Assembly: GCF_018613195.1 (NCBI RefSeq)
Contig: NZ_JAGGQQ010000008.1
Coordinates: 349,567 to 413,566, forward strand
DNA length: 64,000 bases
Direction of reading: 5' to 3'
Origin: Bacillus sp. ISL-45
Lineage (GTDB): Bacteria > Bacillota > Bacilli > Bacillales > Cytobacillaceae
In this document: piece after piece, positions 35,178 to 42,780 of the stretch
Numbering within the stretch: the stretch's first letter is position 1
Layout: every line of letters begins with the position of its first letter
The notes under the pieces: generated by a model
Database searches by the model: none
What the model saw: only the letters and a program-made list of their open reading frames with translations
What the model was told of the DNA's origin: nothing
Translations under genes and position numbers: made by a program

Positions 35178-36620
35178 GTGTTATTTAATTCGTATGAATT
35201 TATTTTCTTTTTTCTGCCTTCTGTTTTTGTTATTTATTTTGTGCTTCAGTATGCGGGTCTTTCGCGGCTGGCGAAGATTTCGCTTGTCGTGGCATCCTTA
35301 TTTTTCTACAGCTGGTGGAATGTAAGTTACCTCCCATTGATCTTGGCGTCTGTTGTGGTCAATTACGCGGTCGGTACTTACCTCGGAAAAACCGACAAAC
35401 TGGGAACACGTAAAGCCGTCCTTACGATTGGCATCATCTTCAATGTCCTGTTATTGGGCTATTATAAATACACTGATTTCTTTATCGCAACTGTGAATAC
35501 TGTGCTAAAAGAAAGCTTTCCTTTGCTTCATCTGGCGCTGCCGCTGGCGATCAGCTTTTTTACCTTCCAGCAAATCGCTTACCTCGTCGACAGCTACCGC
35601 TATGAAACGAAGGGATACCGGTTCGATGAGTATATGCTTTTCGTCGTGTTCTTCCCGCAGCTCATTGCCGGTCCGATTGTCCATCACAAAGAAGTGATGT
35701 CCCAATTCCATAACGAGAATTCACGGATGAATGCGAAGAACATTTCGCTAGGCCTGTACATCTTCGGCATCGGCCTGTTCAAAAAAGTCATGATTGCCGA
35801 TACCTTTGCGATTTGGGCTAATGATGGATACAAAAACGCCTTCGACCTGAACCTTGTCGAAGCCTGGATCGCGTCACTATCTTATACATTCCAGCTATAC
35901 TTCGACTTCAGCGGGTATGCGGACATGGCGGTGGGTGCAGCGCTCTTATTCAACATCATGCTGCCAATCAACTTTAACTCGCCATACAAGGCTTTGAACA
36001 TCCAGGACTTCTGGCGCCGCTGGCATATTACGCTAAGCCGTTTCCTGACGGCCTATATATACATCCCGCTTGGCGGAAGCAGGATAAGCCCGTCGCGAAC
36101 GTACATCAATATCTTGATCATATTCTTGATTAGCGGTTTCTGGCATGGCGCCGGCTGGACGTTTGTATTCTGGGGTTTCCTGCATGGTTTAGCTTCGGTC
36201 ATCTACAGATGGTGGAACCGTCGCGGCTACTCAATGCCAAAGCTGCTCGCGTGGTTCATCACATTCCAATTCGTGAATGCAGCGTGGGTGTTCTTCCGGG
36301 CTGAGAGCTTCGCGCAAGCGATCGCGATTTTAAAAGCGATGTTTGGAATGGGCAAAATAGAGCTGCCGACAAGGGTGGCAAGAGTCCTTGAACCAATCTT
36401 CAACATCAACCTTTTACCAGATGGCCCAATGCTTTATACAACCCCGAGCGTGCTGCTGATCATCATCGGTATGCTTGTCGTGACGTTTAGAAAAAATTCA
36501 TTCGAAATGCTTGAAAGATTCAAGCCTAACAATATGAACATGGTATTCATCGTGCTCATTTCAATCGTATCGATTTTACAGCTTGGAAAAGTTTCCGAGT
36601 TCCTGTACTTTAACTTTTAA
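35178..36620 (+). CDS. MBOAT-family membrane O-acyltransferase (AlgI/DltB/PatA type)
   Basis: About 480 residues with ten or more hydrophobic segments and the MBOAT core: FDFSGYADMAVG, NIQDFWRRWHITLSRF, and the catalytic His in FLISGFWHGAGWTFVFWG. Such proteins move acetyl groups across the membrane for transfer to a polysaccharide. The next gene encodes an SGNH-like partner, giving a PatA/PatB- or AlgI/AlgX-like pair. In Bacillus anthracis such pairs acetylate the secondary wall polymer that SLH proteins bind, which fits this locus. GTG at 35178 fits the preceding GAGGGTG; an upstream in-frame ATG at 35133 does not. Confidence 0.88.
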   Translation: MLFNSYEFIFFFLPSVFVIYFVLQYAGLSRLAKISLVVASLFFYSWWNVSYLPLILASVVVNYAVGTYLGKTDKLGTRKAVLTIGIIFNVLLLGYYKYTDFFIATVNTVLKESFPLLHLALPLAISFFTFQQIAYLVDSYRYETKGYRFDEYMLFVVFFPQLIAGPIVHHKEVMSQFHNENSRMNAKNISLGLYIFGIGLFKKVMIADTFAIWANDGYKNAFDLNLVEAWIASLSYTFQLYFDFSGYADMAVGAALLFNIMLPINFNSPYKALNIQDFWRRWHITLSRFLTAYIYIPLGGSRISPSRTYINILIIFLISGFWHGAGWTFVFWGFLHGLASVIYRWWNRRGYSMPKLLAWFITFQFVNAAWVFFRAESFAQAIAILKAMFGMGKIELPTRVARVLEPIFNINLLPDGPMLYTTPSVLLIIIGMLVVTFRKNSFEMLERFKPNNMNMVFIVLISIVSILQLGKVSEFLYFNF

Positions 36621-36640
36621 TGTTTGAAGGAGTTCTGCAC

Positions 36641-37723
36641 GTGGAGCATCAATATAAGAAGTACGTTCTTAAATTCATAGCCGTCTTCGCAGCAGTGCTT
36701 ATCCTCATTGCTGGGTTCGTTTATGTGAGTGATCCTTACGTCTATTATCATAAAGACGGGATTTACAAGCGGACTTTTACGAAAAACTTTAATATGCGCT
36801 ACCAGATGCCTGGGCTGATCAGGAACCTGGAGTATGAAACATTGTTCGTTGGCACATCGATGTCTCACAATTTTAACGAGGAAAAAATAGATGAAGTCTT
36901 GAAGACAAAATCGTTTAATGCGACGATATCCGGCTCCTCCGCAAGAGAACAGCGGGAGGCGGTTGAGCTAGCGATGAAGTCAAAGGAAATAAATCATATT
37001 TATTGGGAAATCAATTATGATTCGCTGGCTGGTGATCCGGACCGGGTTGATGCAACCTTTCCTAAATTCTTATATGACCGTAATTTGATCAATGACCTTC
37101 CATACCTTCTGAGTTACGAAGCAATCAAAAAGATTGATTACCAGATTAAGAACCAGCATCTCGTAAAAGACGATGTCAATCCACATAGCTTCTATAAATT
37201 CGGCGCGAAAAAAGAGCCGTTGACAATCGATAAAATGAGGGCTCAAACGGAGGGGCTGAATGCTCCGCCCGAGGCCTCACATAACCTGGAATCCTATCTG
37301 GAAAGCTTCAGGAAGAATATGATGTATATGGTAGAAAAATATCCAGACACGAAGTTCACATTCTTTTATGCACCGTATCCCATTACAAGGCATATGGTGA
37401 TCCAGTCCCAGAAGCCTGACATTAACGAAGACAGACTTCAGACCAAGCTGGCAATCTTTAACGAGTTAAAAAGCTATAAGAATATCGAAGTCTATGATTT
37501 CCAGGATGAAGCAAATATTACTTTCAATGTAGGAAATTATATCGACCGTTCTCATTACTTTCCCTATATAAATGACATATTGCTTGAAGAAATGGCTTCC
37601 GGAAAACCGATTCAGTCGGAAAGAGATTACAAAGAAAAAGTAGAGAGTTTAGCAGACCAACTTGAAAACTTTTCATATGATCAGCTAAAAGCACAACCTC
37701 TCCACGCGAGTAATAATGAATAA
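36641..37723 (+). CDS. SGNH-hydrolase-like partner of the O-acyltransferase (PatB/DltD-like)
   Basis: About 360 residues with one N-terminal membrane helix (FIAVFAAVLILIAGFVYVS) and an extracytoplasmic domain. FVGTSMSHNF looks like the GxS nucleophile block of SGNH esterases, and DRSHYFPYINDILLEEM resembles the DxxH block. It probably accepts acetyl groups exported by the MBOAT protein and places them on a wall polysaccharide. GTG at 36641 follows AAGGAG at good spacing; the ATG at 36620 overlaps the previous stop but has no ribosome site. The two genes are clearly co-transcribed and end at a strong terminator. Confidence 0.75.
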   Translation: MEHQYKKYVLKFIAVFAAVLILIAGFVYVSDPYVYYHKDGIYKRTFTKNFNMRYQMPGLIRNLEYETLFVGTSMSHNFNEEKIDEVLKTKSFNATISGSSAREQREAVELAMKSKEINHIYWEINYDSLAGDPDRVDATFPKFLYDRNLINDLPYLLSYEAIKKIDYQIKNQHLVKDDVNPHSFYKFGAKKEPLTIDKMRAQTEGLNAPPEASHNLESYLESFRKNMMYMVEKYPDTKFTFFYAPYPITRHMVIQSQKPDINEDRLQTKLAIFNELKSYKNIEVYDFQDEANITFNVGNYIDRSHYFPYINDILLEEMASGKPIQSERDYKEKVESLADQLENFSYDQLKAQPLHASNNE

Positions 37724-37727
37724 ATCT

Positions 37728-37764
37728 AGGCTGCCAGACAGGATCTGGCAGCCTTTGTTTTACC
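37728..37764 (+). terminator. Terminator of the O-acetylation pair
   Basis: AGGCTGCCAGA (37728-37738) pairs with TCTGGCAGCCT (37744-37754), followed by TTGTTTTA. Confidence 0.9.
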
Positions 37765-37936
37765 TCCAAATGCCTGCCCCCTCTGGACCACTCTCCATAA
37801 TCCACGAAATTTCAACACTTGCCTTGTCGGTTGTTGCGATATTTCTTGCATGGTATTTCTTGTAAAAGCCGTCGAAAAAAAGTAGTATTAGAATTGGATG
37901 AGAATTCCAATAGTAGAGACAGGGGGAGTGGGAAAA

Positions 37937-40900
37937 TTGGGGAAATGGAAAAAGAACCTCGTTTCGATTGGTGTCAGTGCCAGCCTAATTGCAGGCACAG
38001 CACTCATGCCGGGAGGAACAACATTTGCAAAATCCAGTGATAAGCATGTTGGGACATCAGCAATTTCTGTGAATTCACCATTGCTGCAGAAAAAAATCGA
38101 CCAGAAAAAGCCGCCGTTCAGTGAGGATACTTTGGTCATTAAGTACCAAAAGCCGCTGACAGCAACAGAACACCGCAGGCTCGGGGGAACATTGGTCCAT
38201 CAGGTTTCAGGATTGAAATATGCCGTTGTAAAGGTAAAGGATAAGAAGAACCTACATAAGGTCATATCACAATACCAGCAGCTTGATAAAGTGGTGTCAG
38301 TCACTCCATCTGTCCTGTACCAGCAGCTTGGCCTCAAAGACCCAAAGGTTGGGGAGCAGTATCATTTAACCCAGCTGCAGATCGAAAAAGCGCAAAAGCT
38401 TGCCGGGAAAAATAAAGTGAAGGTTGCTGTCATCGATACTGGGATCAAAGCAGACCATCCTGATTTAAAAGGGAAAATCATTTCAAGCAAAAATACCGTC
38501 AACCCAATCAGCCCCGGGATGGCAGATTCACATGGAACCCACGTTGCCGGAATTATCGCTGCGAAAAAAGATAACGGAATTGGCGGATATGGAATCAATC
38601 CGAATGCTGATATCCTGTCCATCGATGTTTTTGACCGCGGATGGGGCGCAAGTGACTATGCTATTGCCGAAGGAATCCTTGAAGCTGTAAGAAGCGGTGC
38701 AAGAGTCATCAATATGAGCCTTGGTGGCCCAATGCCATCGCCGATCATAGAGGATGCCGTCAAGCAGGCAGCTGCCAGGAATGTGGTTATTATTGCGGCA
38801 GCCGGAAATGATGCTACTGATTGGACAAACTATCCTGCGGGATATGAAGGTGTCATCAGCGTTGGTTCTACCAACAAGTATAAAAAACTATCAAGCTATT
38901 CTTCTTTCGGGCCATCTGTTGATATTGTCGCTCCGGGAGAAGAAGTCTACAGCACCATCTATGAACCGGAAAAACTATCAAGCTATCGTAAAATGAGCGG
39001 TACGTCCATGGCATCTCCGGTCGTAGCAGCAACAGCTTCACTTTTGCTTTCCAAGTATCCAAAGCTTACTGCCTCACAGGTTGAGTATATCCTGGAGCAC
39101 AGTGCAGATGACCTGGGCGAAAAAGGCTTTGACGTAAAATTTGGACATGGATTAGTGAATCCTGTAAAAGCGCTCCAATTTGACCAGAAGAAGATTCCTT
39201 CCATCGTAAACAAGAAGATGACTGAAAAAGAAATCTTCGCAGCTGCCAAAAACGTGAAAGTCAGCGAGCAATCGTTGTTCTCTGATACGATCACAAAGCC
39301 TTACGAGGAAAAATGGATCAAGTTCGATGTGAAAAAAGGGGACAACATCCAGTCTGTATTATCCGGTGCGGGTAAGTATGATTACAAAATGATGATGCGC
39401 TTCACTTCTGCCAGCACAAAGCGCATTCATGAAGTCAATAAAGTTCGTGAAGGCAAGGCAGAAGGCAAGCTTTTCATAGCTCCAGCTGACGGCGTCCTGG
39501 CAATTGGCGTAAAGGACGTCAATGCAAACTATGATGACTCTAAAAAGAAGACATCTAAATATACTTTGCAGCTAAGCAGGACAACCGGTTATCTGACAGA
39601 TGATTCGGATCTTGAGAATCCGGTGGCAATCGAAACGATTCCATACAGCAACGACGAAAATCCGCTGACTTTTACAGGCAGGTATGGAGAAGATGATGAC
39701 TACTTCACGTTTTCTGTGGAAGAACGCCAGGTCGTAAAGCTGGAAGTAAGTGCTGTACCGGGAACCAACTCGGCAATCAGTGTTTATCCTGCAGATATGA
39801 TTATGCCAGGTTCAGGAGAGATGCCTGAGGGAGAATATCCTGAAAAAGGTGAATACCAGGCGGCACATGAAGGCGACCATGGCGAAGAATTTGAACCAAT
39901 GTACTACGCCAACAATGGCGGAATCAGCGAAAGCGAAGCATTGACCTTTACTGCTGAGCCAGGGATGCCTTATGCTGTAAAAGTTTCTAATCAGCCTGGC
40001 AACTTTTACGGGATGTATGAATTCTATTTCGGCTATGATTTATTCACTGAAACAATGGTGAAGCCTGAAAGCTCTCTAGTACCATATTTCTTCAGCATTA
40101 ACGGTAAAGTAATGCCGGCGGATGAAGACAATCTTCCATTCATGGAGGAACCGCCAATGTCCGAGGAGCCGATGGAAGAGCATGCTGAAGGGGACCTTGA
40201 GCAGCAAAGAATCAAAATTGCTTCAGCCTATCAAGCGGCGCATGAAGAAAATCCTGAGCTGGAATACCTGAATATGGTCCAGGAAAATGCACGCCCATAT
40301 ACAATCGGCAAACGTGCTGACGGATATTTATCATCATTCGAAGATGAGGATTGGTTCACACTAAGTCCTCAGCAGACAGGAGTTTACGAGTTCACACTCG
40401 ACAAATCCGGCAATGTTCCTTGGTTTGAAGTTTATAAGCTCGAAACCGAAAAGAATGATGAAGGTGAAGAGTTCAAATGGCTGAACTATATCGGAACAAA
40501 TGTCACCTGGGAAATGTTTGGCAATGGAATGAACACTAAAGTATACACTGGTTTGAAAAAGGGTGAGCAATACCTGATCAAACTGAACAATGATTATATG
40601 AGGAACGAAATCAGCTTCAATTCATATGCTTTCAATTCAAGACTTGTCACGAAGGATGTTATGGATAAATACGAGGACAATGACAAGCTGGAGAAAGTAA
40701 AAGACATGCCAGGGTCAGTCGTTCAAGGCAACTTCGGTATGCCCTACGATCAAGATGTATTCTACTTCAAGGCAAAGGCGACCGGAGTCCATGGTGTTAC
40801 ACTCGAGCGTGGTACACTGACAAAGACGCTTAGCCGACTGCCTAAAGAAATCGTCAGTCCGTTCTACGGTTTTGTACAAATCATCGAAGACCGGAACAAG

Positions 40901-41470
40901 AACCGCAAAGCAGACGAATTCGAGTACAATCTTGCTCAATATATTGAAAAAGGAGTATTTAACGGTTATACATTCGGTTCTTTCAAGGCCAAAAAGGACA
41001 GCAACTACATTATCGTGGCAGCTGGCTGGCCAGAGAGCAGCACACCGTTAACTCTCCTGCCTTACAAGCTGACCGTAGCCGCAGCCAATATGAAGGATGA
41101 GGACGCAGGCAACAAAGTAGTAAACAACACAGCATCCAAGCCTGTAAAAATGAAGAAGTTAACAGTTCATACATGGGAGTCAACGGGCCACTTCAACTCC
41201 GGATTAACATTCGGTGACGAAGACTGGTATACATTCACCCTTGAGCGTAACTCTTCAGGTGTCATCAAATTGGAAGGTTCTATTGAAACAGATGGCAAAA
41301 TCGAGCTATACCAAAACGGAAAGCTGGTTTCTTCCGCTGATTTCTATCCAGAAGGTGATGCCGAAGTGTTATCAGCTTCTTTGAAAAAGGGAACATACCA
41401 GATCAAAATCAGCGATTTCCATGGCAGCTCAACCATCAAGCCATATAAGCTGAAAGTGTACATGAAGTAA
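37937..41470 (+). CDS. Large secreted subtilisin-family (S8) serine protease
   Basis: About 1177 residues. A signal peptide ends near TTFA (residue 31) and an inhibitor-I9-like propeptide follows. The S8 catalytic domain spans roughly residues 140-430 with the triad Asp in VIDTGIKADHPD (near 167), His in DSHGTHVAGI (near 199) and Ser in GTSMASPVVA (near 357). About 750 residues follow with beta-sandwich, PPC-like segments (DDDYFTFSVEERQVV, DEDWFTLSP, DEDWYTFTL) and two acidic inserts near AAHEGDHGEEFEP and AAHEENPELEYL. TTG at 37937 is chosen, 8-10 bases from AGGGGGAG. Its location in an S-layer region suggests a surface or maturation protease, by inference. Confidence 0.88.
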   Translation: MGKWKKNLVSIGVSASLIAGTALMPGGTTFAKSSDKHVGTSAISVNSPLLQKKIDQKKPPFSEDTLVIKYQKPLTATEHRRLGGTLVHQVSGLKYAVVKVKDKKNLHKVISQYQQLDKVVSVTPSVLYQQLGLKDPKVGEQYHLTQLQIEKAQKLAGKNKVKVAVIDTGIKADHPDLKGKIISSKNTVNPISPGMADSHGTHVAGIIAAKKDNGIGGYGINPNADILSIDVFDRGWGASDYAIAEGILEAVRSGARVINMSLGGPMPSPIIEDAVKQAAARNVVIIAAAGNDATDWTNYPAGYEGVISVGSTNKYKKLSSYSSFGPSVDIVAPGEEVYSTIYEPEKLSSYRKMSGTSMASPVVAATASLLLSKYPKLTASQVEYILEHSADDLGEKGFDVKFGHGLVNPVKALQFDQKKIPSIVNKKMTEKEIFAAAKNVKVSEQSLFSDTITKPYEEKWIKFDVKKGDNIQSVLSGAGKYDYKMMMRFTSASTKRIHEVNKVREGKAEGKLFIAPADGVLAIGVKDVNANYDDSKKKTSKYTLQLSRTTGYLTDDSDLENPVAIETIPYSNDENPLTFTGRYGEDDDYFTFSVEERQVVKLEVSAVPGTNSAISVYPADMIMPGSGEMPEGEYPEKGEYQAAHEGDHGEEFEPMYYANNGGISESEALTFTAEPGMPYAVKVSNQPGNFYGMYEFYFGYDLFTETMVKPESSLVPYFFSINGKVMPADEDNLPFMEEPPMSEEPMEEHAEGDLEQQRIKIASAYQAAHEENPELEYLNMVQENARPYTIGKRADGYLSSFEDEDWFTLSPQQTGVYEFTLDKSGNVPWFEVYKLETEKNDEGEEFKWLNYIGTNVTWEMFGNGMNTKVYTGLKKGEQYLIKLNNDYMRNEISFNSYAFNSRLVTKDVMDKYEDNDKLEKVKDMPGSVVQGNFGMPYDQDVFYFKAKATGVHGVTLERGTLTKTLSRLPKEIVSPFYGFVQIIEDRNKNRKADEFEYNLAQYIEKGVFNGYTFGSFKAKKDSNYIIVAAGWPESSTPLTLLPYKLTVAAANMKDEDAGNKVVNNTASKPVKMKKLTVHTWESTGHFNSGLTFGDEDWYTFTLERNSSGVIKLEGSIETDGKIELYQNGKLVSSADFYPEGDAEVLSASLKKGTYQIKISDFHGSSTIKPYKLKVYMK

Positions 41471-41473
41471 GAA

Positions 41474-41513
41474 AATAGAATGGAAGGGGCAACAGCCTCT
41501 TCTATTTTTTCTT
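41474..41513 (+). terminator. Terminator of the protease gene
   Basis: AATAGAATGGAAGGGGC and GCCTCTTCTATT form an imperfect stem around AACA, followed by six Ts. Confidence 0.75.
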
Positions 41514-41602
41514 GCAAAATTCAGTCAATTATCAAACGAACATCCGGTACTGGGAATCATAAAAAATACTAGTTAAATATGACAATATTTCTTATTTTAT
41601 CC

Positions 41603-41735
41603 TTGTATAAAGATACCAACGTGGTAAAATAGTAATGTAGCACAATTCCTGTTTTGTTATTTTTCAAATGTGCAAGGGTTGGTTATGGCCGATGAAGAGT
41701 ACCTGCTTAGAAAGCAGGTACTCTTCATTTTTTTA
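41603..41735 (+). ncRNA. Candidate small RNA with its own promoter and strong terminator
   Basis: TTGTAT (41603-41608), 16 bases, TAAAAT (41625-41630) form a possible promoter. A perfect 17-bp hairpin (41692-41708/41712-41728, loop AGA) and a T-run end the unit near 41735. The predicted transcript of about 100 nt has no convincing ORF and lies between the protease and slaP. The hairpin could otherwise be a second terminator for the protease gene. Confidence 0.4.
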
Positions 41736-41814
41736 GAAATCCTGTCTTCATACCGATTGAAGCTTTTGGAAGTTTCATGTGACTATTCGAGCAGACCATA
41801 TCAGTTAATATATT

Positions 41815-41858
41815 TAAAAAATCCGGATCCTCCAAAAGGGGGGTCCGGATTTTTTTTC
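41815..41858. terminator. Bidirectional terminator at the end of slaP
   Basis: AAAAATCCGGA and TCCGGATTTTT flank TCCTCCAAAAGGGGGG, with As on the left and Ts on the right. It lies next to the minus-strand slaP stop at 41861. Confidence 0.85.
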
Positions 41859-41860
41859 TA

Positions 41861-42766
41861 TTATATCGTTTCTTTTTGCTCGACAATCTTAACCTTCCAC
41901 GTGGAAAGATCAGGGTCCTGAACAAGCAATAGCTCCTTCGGGAAAATAAATGTCCAAGGCTTGCTTGTATTGGCTTTTACCTCGAACTGCTCCAGTGCGA
42001 ATCCGCCTTTGGCAATCACATCACCCGCAGCGTCCTCGACTTGAAGAGGGAGTTGATGCAGCTGGATGTTCTTGTTATTTCCGTTTCGGATGAATATCGT
42101 GACATTCAAGCCATCATTCTCATTCTTTTTTGCCTGAAGCCCCATGAAATTTACTTCACCTTCGTTTGGAGGTCCCAGTTTTTCAACCAGCTTGACCAGC
42201 TTCTCCTTTTCTTCATCCGGAAGAGCGTTATCCCATGCAGGATCCAGGTCAAGGCGATGGGGAGCTTTGATTTCAAACGCAAGCTTCCAGCCTTCAGAAG
42301 GGATTTCATTGGTCAGGACATCACTTAAATGAAAGTGGAAATGCCATGGTCTGCTGCTGTTTGCCGGGATTTCACCAAGCTCTGTTAAATCAAACACCTT
42401 TCGAGCCAAATGCTCTCCATTTTGACCGATCAGCAATATTGGTGATTCCTTCAGGCTAATCGCTTTCGGCACACTGTTGCGGACAAATGCAGATACCACC
42501 AGCTGGCTTTCTTCGGCTCGAAGCTCAATTCCTGAAAGTGATACCTGGTTCGGCTTCAAAGGAGGAAGCTCGTTATTGAGGAAACGGAGCACATACTGTG
42601 TTTCCTGCGGCACATTCATGGATGGGTGTAGCGACAGCTCTGTGTATACTTCCTGGTTATCCTCAACGCTGCTTTCGTCATCAAGCAATTCCTTTGAAGC
42701 TACTACAGTGTCTTCGCCTAGTTTTTCAATCTTATCTTTTTTGTTTTTTTTGAAAAAAGAAAACAT
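41861..42766 (-). CDS. slaP: Accessory Sec system S-layer assembly protein (SlaP-like)
   Basis: The 301-residue soluble protein has two similar halves (SLAP-type duplicated domain). The first holds SLSGIELRAEESQLVVSAFVRN and PANSSRPWHFHFHLSD; the second FMGLQAKKNENDGLNVTIFIRN and VKANTSKPWTFIFPKELL. It begins with a Lys-rich N-terminus. In B. anthracis SlaP works with SecA2 to export S-layer proteins, and secA2 is directly upstream here (14-base gap, same strand). The SLH proteins at 30-35 kb are likely clients. Confidence 0.85.
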   Translation of the reverse strand: MFSFFKKNKKDKIEKLGEDTVVASKELLDDESSVEDNQEVYTELSLHPSMNVPQETQYVLRFLNNELPPLKPNQVSLSGIELRAEESQLVVSAFVRNSVPKAISLKESPILLIGQNGEHLARKVFDLTELGEIPANSSRPWHFHFHLSDVLTNEIPSEGWKLAFEIKAPHRLDLDPAWDNALPDEEKEKLVKLVEKLGPPNEGEVNFMGLQAKKNENDGLNVTIFIRNGNNKNIQLHQLPLQVEDAAGDVIAKGGFALEQFEVKANTSKPWTFIFPKELLLVQDPDLSTWKVKIVEQKETI

Positions 42767-42780
42767 ATCCTTAATCCTTT

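Noticed and set aside
41670..41921. 83-codon ORF after the protease
   Set aside because: It runs through two strong terminator hairpins and overlaps the slaP 3' end; the product has no protein-like features.
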